A stretch of 64,000 bases of DNA. Origin: Calditrichales bacterium MX18-03 (GTDB taxonomy: Bacteria > Bacillota > Clostridia > Lutisporales > Lutisporaceae). Under the pieces are notes generated by a model, which saw only the letters and a list, made by a program, of their open reading frames with translations, had not been told where the DNA came from and did no database searches. A program made the position numbers and the translations under genes. The DNA is taken from assembly GCA_021083345.1 (NCBI GenBank), contig JAJGRE010000001.1, positions 1,054,001 to 1,118,000 of the forward strand, in the 5' to 3' direction. Shown here piece by piece: positions 18,601-25,968 of this stretch (positions are counted from its first letter, which is position 1; each line of letters starts with the position of its first letter).

Positions 18601-20956
18601 CAGCCTTCAGCACAACAGTTGTGCCTTCCTCCAGCAAACTCGTTCCCTCTGCCTGACTAAAGGTAAACCCGCCTGCTTTAAGCCTTGCCAGACCGGTAAC
18701 TCTGACCTTTTCTTCAAAGTGTACCCAGATTTCATCTTCATTCACTGCTTCGATGTAGTCGACCTCTGCTGGTTCCCCATCATCGTAACCGTCATCCACC
18801 TCCACATAGACCTTGATATCCGACATGGCGTTTCCCGCCAGGTCCTTGATGCCGTTTAACTGGACGGTATGCTGCTCCTCTTCGGAAAGGTAGCCGGTTT
18901 CAAGGATAACGGTTTTTTCATTGTCCGCAAGCCGGGCTTCCGTTACCAGGAAAAGACCGTCGATTCTATAGTTCCGGATATTCTCTGCAGAGACCTTATC
19001 CAGACGGTCATCGAAATTCAGCTGGATTTCCCTGTTTCCGCTGCAATTCAGGGATACCACATAGGGCGGTGTCCTGTCGGCAGCCCTCCCGCTAAAGCGG
19101 TATTTCTTATAGCTGGAACCTGAGGATGCTTTGATTTCATTTCCAAATTCATCGAGGATCCCGCTGATGGTAATATAATAGGACTCAGACTTTTCCATTT
19201 CCGTCGTGGTAAGGACCACCGTCTTTCCAGCAGCGGCATAAAGGTCATAGGAATCCTTGAGCTCTGCCCTGATCGCTTCCAGACCGTCGTTGAATTCATA
19301 GTTGTTCAGATCAGTCAGGGAGTCAATATCCATGGCACTGGCATCGTCAAATACGATTTCCAGTTTGTCGTTGGAAATCACCACAGGGTTCTTGGCAACG
19401 GTCGGTGAACCGGTATCCTTCCTTTTCCCCCTGAATTCTTTCCGGATCTCTTTGCTGATCCGGTTTCGGGCATCGGAATCATCCTCAATGCCAATAACCC
19501 TCAGCACATAATCCTCTCCGCTGATCTGCTCATCTGTCGTTAACTCCACCGTATCCAGCAGGCCGTCATGGTCAAGATCCATAACCCTGACGGACTGCAC
19601 CTCCAATGTGCCTCCTTCCCATGTGATTCGGTAATTGTCCCGATCTTCTGCTGAGCGTTCACCCAACCCGTTTTTGTCCGAGAAGGACAGCCTCAACCGG
19701 GTATTCGTCAGCGCCGTCAGCGTATCGGCCTTTGGAGCGGTGGTATCCTTGAAGCCGCTGAACCGCTTGGTCATGGTCTTCTTCAAAACACCATCGCCGT
19801 TTTTCAGGCTGCTGACCTTCAGGTCATATGACTTATGGGATTGTATCCCTTCTACGGCTAGCCTGACCATCGTATTGGACGCATCCAGCTCTGCTGACTT
19901 GACAGTTACACCGCTGATGGTATACGTACCGGTGTCCTGGGCAGATACATGGTCCAATACTCTGTCAAAATGCAGCTCCAGGCGGCTGCTGTCTTTGCAG
20001 ACCACACTCACCAGTTCAGGTGCTCCTGTGTTCTTCTTCACACCTTTGAAGTCAAAAGACCGGCCATCTGCTTCCAAAGTATAGCTATAGCCTTCCTTAA
20101 GCCCTGCAACCTCCAGTACCAGCGTACTGTCGTTCTTCATCCTTGCCCCGTTGATAGGCAAATCTGTGCTGCCTTGTTCTATCGCATAAAGGTCCTCATC
20201 TTCAGCTGCATCACCATTCACTTCACTGTCAAATTCTATCTCCACCCTGCTGCCGGAAATTGCCCTGACTGCCTTTATATCAGTGTTTATTCCACTATGA
20301 TACAGACCGTAGTCTTCAGCAGCGTACTGATCTACCACACCTTCTTCGATCAGCCGGTCAATCAACCTTATATTGCTGTTTTTCAGTTTGATTTTTAATG
20401 CTTCCACAGTGGCAACCGCCAGGCTGTTCACGGTGAAATAACTATCTTTTGCCGCTTTTTCAAGTCCTTTGCCTTTTGCAAACGTCAGAACGGAACTCCA
20501 CGAGAAATCCCCTGCGCCGTCCAGTATCTGCTTGTAACCAAGGGCCTCCAGCAGGACCTTGTAATAGGCCTGCGCATTCAACGGTTCGGAGGGCCTGAAA
20601 TAAGTACCGTCTCCGATCCACCCCAATTCGGGATGCGCTTTCAGGTAGCCCAGTACGTTTTGCCCTTGTTTCCAGGCAACTGTACCGGCATCACCGAAGT
20701 TAACATCCCAGTCATATTCCAGCGCCCTTTCTTCCAAGCCCTTCAGTCTCAAAAACATAACGGCAGCCTGCAGCCTGGTGGGTCTTGTTCCGAGATACGC
20801 TGCATCCACCACTCCCGTATGTCCCTTCAGAATGCCCAAACGGGTACAGATTTCCCCTTCTTCACTTATCGCCGCCTTCGCATATACCCCCACCGGCAAT
20901 AGACTGTTCAAAACCATTAAAGCGGATAAGAGAAAAACAAACAAGCTCTTTCGCAT
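15644..20956 (-). CDS. Giant secreted surface protein with SLH-like N-terminus and many Ig-like repeats (1770 aa)
   Basis: A signal peptide (MRKSLFVFLLSALMVLNSLLPVGVYA) precedes a region resembling two or three SLH modules (residues about 30-220), which would bind secondary cell-wall polymer. Then come about ten Ig-like segments of the Big_5/SbsA type, each ending in patterns such as LRLSFSDKNG and DLAGN, with very acidic stretches. The last roughly 370 residues hold four repeats of about 90 aa with the core TVPYGTDIT...ATF...SG.T.NDF..PV.YTV.A.DGS...Y.VTV (DUF5018-like). ATG at 20956 has GGAGG 7 nt upstream. No enzyme domain was seen, so an S-layer, adhesion or matrix role is inferred. Confidence 0.88.
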   Translation of the reverse strand: MRKSLFVFLLSALMVLNSLLPVGVYAKAAISEEGEICTRLGILKGHTGVVDAAYLGTRPTRLQAAVMFLRLKGLEERALEYDWDVNFGDAGTVAWKQGQNVLGYLKAHPELGWIGDGTYFRPSEPLNAQAYYKVLLEALGYKQILDGAGDFSWSSVLTFAKGKGLEKAAKDSYFTVNSLAVATVEALKIKLKNSNIRLIDRLIEEGVVDQYAAEDYGLYHSGINTDIKAVRAISGSRVEIEFDSEVNGDAAEDEDLYAIEQGSTDLPINGARMKNDSTLVLEVAGLKEGYSYTLEADGRSFDFKGVKKNTGAPELVSVVCKDSSRLELHFDRVLDHVSAQDTGTYTISGVTVKSAELDASNTMVRLAVEGIQSHKSYDLKVSSLKNGDGVLKKTMTKRFSGFKDTTAPKADTLTALTNTRLRLSFSDKNGLGERSAEDRDNYRITWEGGTLEVQSVRVMDLDHDGLLDTVELTTDEQISGEDYVLRVIGIEDDSDARNRISKEIRKEFRGKRKDTGSPTVAKNPVVISNDKLEIVFDDASAMDIDSLTDLNNYEFNDGLEAIRAELKDSYDLYAAAGKTVVLTTTEMEKSESYYITISGILDEFGNEIKASSGSSYKKYRFSGRAADRTPPYVVSLNCSGNREIQLNFDDRLDKVSAENIRNYRIDGLFLVTEARLADNEKTVILETGYLSEEEQHTVQLNGIKDLAGNAMSDIKVYVEVDDGYDDGEPAEVDYIEAVNEDEIWVHFEEKVRVTGLARLKAGGFTFSQAEGTSLLEEGTTVVLKAASPMQDRTYEVTSIENIRDYYNNRNVVFEEDLEFEGTTEENDPPEVDDWDQYNIRTFRVTFSEPVLLKEDFENGIRDPKGSGLGWEAEIDPEDEEDDEGYSTVDFIADKEIPADREYYFDFTKMVVDYAGRAAMDEDDTDGNTSKATVLEAYLEDDEEPYLEYAEALSRTKVQLVFNEELSRPGSYKITYYDDNGRDKTLDIKHVEVDADDKEKVNIYTDDLMDGDTYYTLIALTGAVDLAGNKMDPDDEEYEFEGTDIVSVDYIQGIQVIDEKTVRVTKSSRIDSVKSIVEVDSDGDVISDNLMSGTVDRISDTRYEVEVKVPLLEALYYKVNVDDLSYSFRGVVEDNDISVDGATGRIEYDDQDEAEQEVKVQKADGTALDVEFRNGHFYIENTSRLKNGDKLYVTVLDEYDGIVLYGAKVTVQGVVSASLSSEKRLTSFKFTRFEPDAVGIINESSKTVKLTVPYGTDITRLAATFSSSPESTVLIGSKKQYSGETVNDFTYPIVYTVVAENGSETDYTVTVSVANANNIQSVEFVDAKCIRVTKSSRINQVESVVEVDASGNAVSRNLIAGTPIRLSDTRFEVDVRRPLLKELAYNITVDGLTHRFRGTVEDYGIAVNGTTRKITWQDQNTRDQEAVAERQDGTRLQVNLRNGYYYIDASEDLNNGDVLYAYVVRKSDEVVLHGSKLVLSEVANLSSEQEITHFGFRGLNPVAAGQINQENRTIKLLVPAETVVTNLVATFVSSENTQVWVGNVLQRSGITPNDFTNPVTYTVIAEDGSRQNYAVTVEKAGSSQKQLLEFGFAAPAVWGIINQETGAIAVTVPYGTDITNLAAVFRVTENTAVYAGESVQTSGVTPNNFTVPVVYKVKAQDGSSGSYTVTVTVAGEGDKAITRLGFCDLQPNVWGRITEQWGNAILVTVPWRTDITKLRATFDFVGKSVEVNGKEQISGETVNDFRKPVTYTVIGYDGARKNYRVTVRKGQ

Positions 20957-21168
20957 CAATATACCTCCTTATTCATGTGTTTCCTGTGATACTATTAAAT
21001 ATGTTCAGCATTTCTCAAACTATACAGTTTTTCCAATTTGTAACATTTTTTTAATAGCCCTGTAATATATGTCAAGCCGGAATTCTGCAAAAAGAAAACC
21101 GCCCACTTGAAAAGAATTCAGCGTTGCGGTAGAATTACAGATATATATGGAACATATATGAATACGAA

Positions 21169-21323
21169 TGGCAGAGTAGGCTGTTATGCGTTAAGTGCCG
21201 GATGAACGGGAAGTTGACGCCCGGACGAAAAATCCTTGTGATTTGCGGTATGACAGCCGCATTCCGCTGTCACTTAATGAGCCCGATTCTCTTTAAGTGG
21301 CATATGTTTGCTGTTTAAAGAGA
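21169..21323 (+). ncRNA. Tetrahydrofolate (THF) riboswitch controlling folT
   Basis: The element has the THF class core: AGAGTAG after a P1 5' strand (TGGCAG, 21169-21174), the GCGTTAAGTG block, and a P1 3' strand (CTGTCA, 21267-21272). P2 pairs GGCTGTTAT (21179-21187) with ATGACAGCC (21250-21258). Downstream, CACTTAA (21271-21277) can pair with TTAAGTG (21293-21299), or TCTCTTTAA (21288-21296) can pair with TTAAAGAGA (21315-21323) next to the AGGAGGTG. The two hairpins exclude each other, so folate would switch translation. The folT gene downstream fits this known class. Confidence 0.9.
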
Positions 21324-21335
21324 GGAGGTGATTCC

Positions 21336-21848
21336 ATGAACAAGACGAGAACGCTTGTTTTTGTGAGCTTGCTGATTGCGATGGAAGTCATTTTTACACG
21401 CTTCCTGGCATTTCAGACCCCCATCATCCGAGTGGGCTTCGGTTTTATACCCATTGCCTTCGCAGGGATCCTTTTCGGACCTGTCATCGGCGGAGCGACA
21501 GCTGCTTTATCCGATATTATCGGAATGATGCTGTTCCCGAAGGGAGCCTATTTCCCGGGCTTTACGCTCAGCGCTTTTCTAACCGGTGCCAGCTTTGGGT
21601 TATTCCTTCACAAAAAACCGGTGAACCTCAAGAATGTCACCATTGCGGTGCTTGCCATCACAGTTGTCGTTGACTTGGCCCTCAATACCCTATGGCTTTC
21701 CATGATTACAGGCAAGGCTGTTTCGGTCCTGATGATGCCTAGAGTCATTAAGTCAGCCATCCTGCTGCCTATTCAAGTTGTGATCATACAGGTATTGTGG
21801 CGGTACATCGGTCATTACATCAACCAAAACGCTGCGCAAAATGCATAA
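21336..21848 (+). CDS. folT: Folate ECF transporter S component FolT
   Basis: The 170-aa membrane protein has about six TM segments. It shows the FolT-type text RFLAFQTPIIRVGFGFIPIAFAG, LFGPVIGGATAALSDIIGMMLFPKGAYFPGFTLSAFL and LNTLWLS. With an ECF energising module encoded elsewhere it would import folates. The start is ATG 21336 after AGAGGAGGTG; the longer frame from 21297 lies inside the riboswitch expression platform. The THF riboswitch upstream supports the folate assignment independently. A strong terminator follows at 21905. Confidence 0.94.
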   Translation: MNKTRTLVFVSLLIAMEVIFTRFLAFQTPIIRVGFGFIPIAFAGILFGPVIGGATAALSDIIGMMLFPKGAYFPGFTLSAFLTGASFGLFLHKKPVNLKNVTIAVLAITVVVDLALNTLWLSMITGKAVSVLMMPRVIKSAILLPIQVVIIQVLWRYIGHYINQNAAQNA

Positions 21849-21904
21849 CTGCAATCAGGTAAAGGTTGACCTAAAATTTCAAACCGTATTTTTACAATGA
21901 CGCT

Positions 21905-21946
21905 GGATTGGATCCGGTATTTCACCGGATCCAATCCTTTTATTTT
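21905..21946 (+). terminator. Terminator after folT
   Basis: A 14-bp perfect stem (GGATTGGATCCGGT and its complement) with a 5-nt loop is followed by TTTTATTTTT. Confidence 0.93.
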
Positions 21947-21993
21947 TGAGTCACTCAAATCCCACCTATTTACATGACAGCTTACCCGTTTCT

Positions 21994-22149
21994 TTACCTC
22001 AGCCAGGTATCATATTCATCCCTGAAGCTGGCTGCTATTTCTCTCTCCCTTTCGTCGGTCAATACGTCGTTGCTGTCCAGCATCTCAACTCTGGCAGGCG
22101 TTTTCCGCGTCTTCCGCATTTTCAGCCCGCCCCTTGTCATTCGTGCCAT
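21994..22149 (-). CDS. Small basic protein, 51 aa
   Basis: This short frame reads MARMTRGGLKMRKTRKTPAR followed by an acidic helical part ending DEYDTWLR. ATG 22149 has a very strong GAGGAGGTG upstream, and codon use looks like the neighbours, so I think it is a real gene although short. Its N-terminal half is highly positively charged, as in nucleic-acid binding small proteins. It lies downstream of the VOC protein gene on the same strand (78-bp gap). I do not recognise a family. Confidence 0.6.
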   Translation of the reverse strand: MARMTRGGLKMRKTRKTPARVEMLDSNDVLTDEREREIAASFRDEYDTWLR

Positions 22150-22227
22150 AGCGACTCACCTCCTCAACTTATTACTTCCCCGCCAGATAAAAACCATGCA
22201 AGAGTCGCAAATATCCTATCTACCAGA

Positions 22228-22593
22228 TCATTCATCAAAATAGCAGGCCTTCAGCATGTTGCCGTCGGGATCCTTGAACCAGAACCATTTCACATCATAA
22301 AGCATTTCGATGGGACCTGTCTCCACCTCTTGACCGGCAAGCTTCTCATGAATGCTTTCGATGTCGCTGCCATAAAACAGAAAGGTCGCATCCTCAAAGG
22401 GCTTGAAAAGCTCCGGATTTTTTTCCTCTACCAGTGTGATGGGAACACCGTCTATGTCCAAAGCGGCGAACCCTCCTTTGTCATTCCTCCACCGCAGCTC
22501 CAAACCCAGGATTTTTGTGTACCACTCCACCGCTGCGGCAAGATTGCTGACCTTGATGAATACCGTGTCCAAACGGCTGAACAAAGCTGGCAT
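22228..22593 (-). CDS. VOC family protein (glyoxalase/bleomycin-resistance fold)
   Basis: The 121-aa protein has the paired beta-alpha-beta-beta-beta units of the VOC superfamily: LDTVFIKVSNLAAAVEWYTKILGLEL at the N-terminus, and VKWFWFKDPDGNMLKACYFDE at the C-terminus, the latter being the common FxDPDGN ending. These proteins bind a metal and act on varied small molecules; the substrate is unknown. ATG 22593 has GGGAGG 7 nt upstream and is preferred over the longer frame from 22620. Confidence 0.88.
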   Translation of the reverse strand: MPALFSRLDTVFIKVSNLAAAVEWYTKILGLELRWRNDKGGFAALDIDGVPITLVEEKNPELFKPFEDATFLFYGSDIESIHEKLAGQEVETGPIEMLYDVKWFWFKDPDGNMLKACYFDE

Positions 22594-22755
22594 ACCAAAA
22601 CCTCCCGAATATCTATTCACAGATAGTATATTCCCGAGGTTTGGCCCTTTTTCCTACAAATATCGTGTTTCCTTCGGCTTTCGCTCTCTGCCCATCTGAA
22701 AAAATGACAGAAAGTTTTCAGTTCGGCTGAATATACTTATAAGGAGGTGATCGGT

Positions 22756-23544
22756 ATGTTCAACCAGGAATATGGGCCGCAGGCATCTGGCCAGGAAACC
22801 GTCAATACTTATACAGTAGAACAAGGTGATACGTTTTATTTTATTGCATGCTTTTACAATATTGTTCTGGATGATTTACTGGAAGCAAATCCCTGGGTGG
22901 ATCCGGATACACTTGCCCCGGGGCAGGTCCTTAGAATACCTGTTTCTTTACCTTCGGCCAACTGTCCGCTGGGTGCCAATACGTATTTCGTTCAGAAAGG
23001 CGATACTTTTTTTTCCATATCAAAAAAATTCGGCATCTCCCTGTCGACGCTATTAAGAGCCAATGCCGGCATCAACCCAGACGGCCTTTTAATAGGGCAA
23101 AGCCTTTGCATACCCACGACCTGGAGCATTTACAGGAATGAAACCCTGGGTGCGGCCTTCAGCTATCCCTTTCGATGGAGAAGGATCGATCCATCAAGAT
23201 ATGCCGGAATCGACGGTTTCTTTGAGATCTTCTGTGTTGCAGAAGAAACATTGGAGGAAGCATGCAAAACGGAGGTCTTCCATAAGCATAAGCCATATGG
23301 GTCTATGCCTGAAATAACGACTGTCACTGTTCAGGGTCGGACGTCCAGGCTTGTCTATCCCTCTGAAGATCAGCCCCATGAAATGCGCGGGCAGGCAGTC
23401 CTTATCACCGGATATGCGGTGCCGCTTCTGGTTTCAGGTGCCTTGTACCATTATCTGGTTCTGCGTGCTGACAAGGAGCATATGCGCGGGATTATCCATT
23501 CCTTCAGGTTTTTGACTTCTGAGACGGCTCCTTTAACAGAGTAA
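22756..23544 (+). CDS. Protein with two LysM domains and an unknown C-terminal domain
   Basis: Two LysM repeats are clear: YTVEQGDTFYFIACFYNIVLDDLLEANPWVDPDTLAPGQVLRIP and YFVQKGDTFFSISKKFGISLSTLLRANAGINPDGLLIGQSLCIP. LysM binds N-acetylglucosamine polymers such as peptidoglycan. The remaining roughly 130 residues (ETLGAAFSYPFRWRR... to ...MRGIIHSFRF) resemble PsbP/lipoprotein-like domains in other Clostridia, but their role is unknown. There is no obvious signal peptide, which is common in spore-associated LysM proteins. ATG 22756 follows AAGGAGGTGA. Confidence 0.87.
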   Translation: MFNQEYGPQASGQETVNTYTVEQGDTFYFIACFYNIVLDDLLEANPWVDPDTLAPGQVLRIPVSLPSANCPLGANTYFVQKGDTFFSISKKFGISLSTLLRANAGINPDGLLIGQSLCIPTTWSIYRNETLGAAFSYPFRWRRIDPSRYAGIDGFFEIFCVAEETLEEACKTEVFHKHKPYGSMPEITTVTVQGRTSRLVYPSEDQPHEMRGQAVLITGYAVPLLVSGALYHYLVLRADKEHMRGIIHSFRFLTSETAPLTE

Positions 23545-23660
23545 CGCAAAAATTAATAAAAACAGCCAAGTGCTGCTTTATAATCAATTAATAATGAGGA
23601 AATAATTAAAGGATGCATACTTTTTCAATTACGTTTAAAAAATGGATGGAGGTTTTGAGA

Positions 23661-24203
23661 TTGGACAAATCATTGGTAAGGAAATGGGAGACAACGGGCT
23701 TTTTTTTCATCGTTCTGGCAGGGACGCTACTCCACTTTTGCTTTGAGTGGAGCGGATTCTGGAAACCCTGTGCTTTGATCTGTGCGGTCAATGAAAGCGT
23801 ATGGGAGCACCTCAAGCTGGCCTTCTGGCCGTCAGTTGCTCTGACGGTATTGGAATACTTCTCCTATGGCAAAAGCTATGATAACCTCCTCCCAGGCAAA
23901 ATACTCTCTTTATATATTTCACCTTCTGCAATCGTCTTTATGTTTTACGCGTATACCGCGTTACTAGGAAAGCATTTGCTCTGGATGGACATACTCATTT
24001 TCGTGCTGGCTGTGCTTTTTGCCCAGCTTGTCAGCTATCGGATCACAGTATCACGCCATGATTACTCCAAATATAAAGGCTTGTCGGTGATATTGTTTCT
24101 GATCATCACTGCTGCCTTCTGCCTCATGACCTATTTCCCGCCTGAGCTGCCGCTTTTCCAGGATCCAAACAGCAGCCAATATGGCATTCCGGCAAAAAAA
24201 TAG
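23661..24203 (+). CDS. DUF6512-like integral membrane protein
   Basis: The protein of about 180 aa has five or six hydrophobic helices and the recognisable stretch LLHFCFEWSGFWKPCALICAVNESVWEHLKLAFWPSV. Members are uncharacterised. The start is uncertain. TTG at 23661 has GGAGG at 8 nt and puts KWETTGFFFIVLAGTLLHF near the N-terminus, as in the family; an ATG at 23613 would add 16 residues but has a poor ribosome binding site. It ends directly at the left terminus of the ACCATA-rich element. Confidence 0.75.
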   Translation: MDKSLVRKWETTGFFFIVLAGTLLHFCFEWSGFWKPCALICAVNESVWEHLKLAFWPSVALTVLEYFSYGKSYDNLLPGKILSLYISPSAIVFMFYAYTALLGKHLLWMDILIFVLAVLFAQLVSYRITVSRHDYSKYKGLSVILFLIITAAFCLMTYFPPELPLFQDPNSSQYGIPAKK

Positions 24204-24205
24204 AA

Positions 24206-24589
24206 GGGAACGTAACAATCTACCTTGCACCACCATAGATCGCTTATTGCCCAGCTATGATCTTCCGACCATAACCAAACAGTTCACCACCCATGATGAT
24301 GGTTCGTTCGACCATACGAAATACTTGCATAGCTGTATGCAACCTCTCGGCTGCATACAACCAAGAGTCTAAGACCTTCAGCACTCCGTATGATCTTCGC
24401 TCGACCCTATATGATAGATTGGGACCCTATTATAATCAAGGATGATCGACCATAATAGAACCTTTCTCAACCATATAGAATCTTCCCTCCGACTGCATAC
24501 CAGCCCTATGACCAGCATGCAATCTTTGGCCGACCCATATACGACCCGAATGGATCATATATGAGTCTTGGCTCAACTGTTACGTACCC
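24206..24589. repeat. MITE-like noncoding element with ACCATA-rich interior
   Basis: This 384-bp gene-free segment is bounded by near-matching inverted ends: GGGAACGTAACA at 24206-24217 and TGTTACGTACCC at 24578-24589 (one mismatch in 12). The interior is full of short related words: ACCATA five times, GACCC(A/T)(A/T) three times, and GACC nine times on the plus strand. Perfect small hairpins also occur, such as TTGCATA-GCTG-TATGCAA at 24325-24342. No ORF with a ribosome binding site is seen. It sits between two convergent genes, immediately after a stop codon. A non-autonomous mobile element or a structured RNA are the likely explanations. Confidence 0.6.
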
Positions 24590-24670
24590 TACGCTATTAT
24601 ATTAACCTGATTATGTGCGGCCTATACCTTCCATTTTTTTCAATTTGCAGCAGCTTTGACGCACCGTGAA

Positions 24671-25789
24671 CTAATAGAGTCGATTGTAGATCCCGTATAT
24701 TTCTTCCCTGGACAGGGGGACATAATTGTTTCCAAGAAGCCGCTGCTGCGTATTGATGACAGCCTCCGTAAAGCGAGCGATTTCATCTTCCTTCATGCCG
24801 TACTCCCTGAGGGGCTTCTTTGGCAGCAATTTGTTCAAAAGGTTATCCAGCTCGTTATAGACGTTTTCTGTGCTCTCCAGTCCAAGCATCTCTGCAATCA
24901 AGGCATTGACTGATTTTATCTTTCCATCGGGGTTCAGGCGGTTATAAGTCTTGAATACTTCTGTAAAAAACTCACAGTTTGCTTCACCATGGGGGACATG
25001 ATATTTGCCTCCCAATGGATACGACAGCGCATGCACAGCACCAACTCCGGCATTGCCGAAGGCTACGCCTGCATAATTGCTGGCTGTCAGGAAGTCCTCA
25101 ATGATCTGCAACCTGTGTTCCTGCCCTTTCTCAAGGATTTCCATATAGCCTTTGATGATCATTTCTATGGCTTTTATACTGAAAAGCTCGGTATAACAGT
25201 TGGCTCTGGGGGAAACATAGGACTCAATGGCATGGATCAGCGAATCCACTGAGCTATATACAAAGAACTTATATGGCAAGCCCTTTACCAGCTCTGGAAT
25301 TAATACGGCATAATCCGCATTCAATTCTTCTGCACCGAGACCCATTTTAGTCTGTTTTTCCTTGATCTCCACAATGGACAAGTTGGTCACTTCACTGCCC
25401 GTGCCGCAGGTTGTCGGAACGATGATCAGCTGTTTCTCCTTTACCAGGGGTACCTTCCTTTCAAAAAGATCCAGTACACAATGGCTGCCTTTCAGAACAA
25501 GCAGCTTTGCGATGTCGATGACCGTGCCGCCTCCGATGGCAAAAACCCGTTCATAGTGTACATCCTTCAGATCTGCAAAGATCTGATCGATCATCACGTT
25601 GGACGGTTCCGACGTACCGTATTTCTCCTGGAACAAAAACGTTGCGCTCAAGTTAAGCGGTCTCATAAAGGCATCATAGAAGAATTCATGGGTCAATACC
25701 AGGTCATCCGCACCGATATTGAAAAAACCATTGAATTCCCCGACATCATTAAACCGGTGAATCTGCGGCACCAGTTGAAAAAGCTTCAT
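24671..25789 (-). CDS. 4-Hydroxybutyrate dehydrogenase (iron-containing alcohol dehydrogenase family)
   Basis: The 372-aa protein aligns by memory along its whole length with the Clostridium kluyveri/C. aminobutyricum enzyme: FQEKYG, AIGGGTVIDIAK, IIVPTTCGTGSEVTN, GVGAVHALSYPLGG, YHVPHGEAN and the near-identical KPLREYGMKE. The metal-site His residues are in AVHAL and VPHGE. It interconverts 4-hydroxybutyrate and succinate semialdehyde with NAD(H). ATG 25789 has AAGGAGG 8 nt upstream. It lies about 11 kb from the CoA-transferase and dehydratase genes that act next in the pathway, in a separate transcription unit. Confidence 0.93.
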   Translation of the reverse strand: MKLFQLVPQIHRFNDVGEFNGFFNIGADDLVLTHEFFYDAFMRPLNLSATFLFQEKYGTSEPSNVMIDQIFADLKDVHYERVFAIGGGTVIDIAKLLVLKGSHCVLDLFERKVPLVKEKQLIIVPTTCGTGSEVTNLSIVEIKEKQTKMGLGAEELNADYAVLIPELVKGLPYKFFVYSSVDSLIHAIESYVSPRANCYTELFSIKAIEMIIKGYMEILEKGQEHRLQIIEDFLTASNYAGVAFGNAGVGAVHALSYPLGGKYHVPHGEANCEFFTEVFKTYNRLNPDGKIKSVNALIAEMLGLESTENVYNELDNLLNKLLPKKPLREYGMKEDEIARFTEAVINTQQRLLGNNYVPLSREEIYGIYNRLY

Positions 25790-25945
25790 TCCACATTCCT
25801 CCTTACTGCGATTTCAAACCTTCGCGTTTCTTTAAAGCCTCTTTCATTTGATTAAATATTCTACCTTTTTTGGTATAATCCTCTAATAGGGTTAAGTATT
25901 TAACAAAATTTCATTTTTGTTATTTGATCCTTTTCCACATGAAAA

Positions 25946-25965
25946 AAACTGCCCGAAGGCAGTTT
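25946..25965 (-). terminator. Terminator of the SLH-GH18 gene
   Basis: An 8-bp stem (AAACTGCC with GGCAGTTT) and a tetraloop (TTCG on the minus strand) are followed by a T-run on the minus strand, directly after the stop codon at 25969. Confidence 0.9.
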
Positions 25966-25968
25966 CAG

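Noticed and set aside
24206-24589. CRISPR array
   Set aside because: The repeated words are short (6-8 bp), irregularly spaced and variable; there are no uniform 24-40 bp repeats with spacers and no cas genes.
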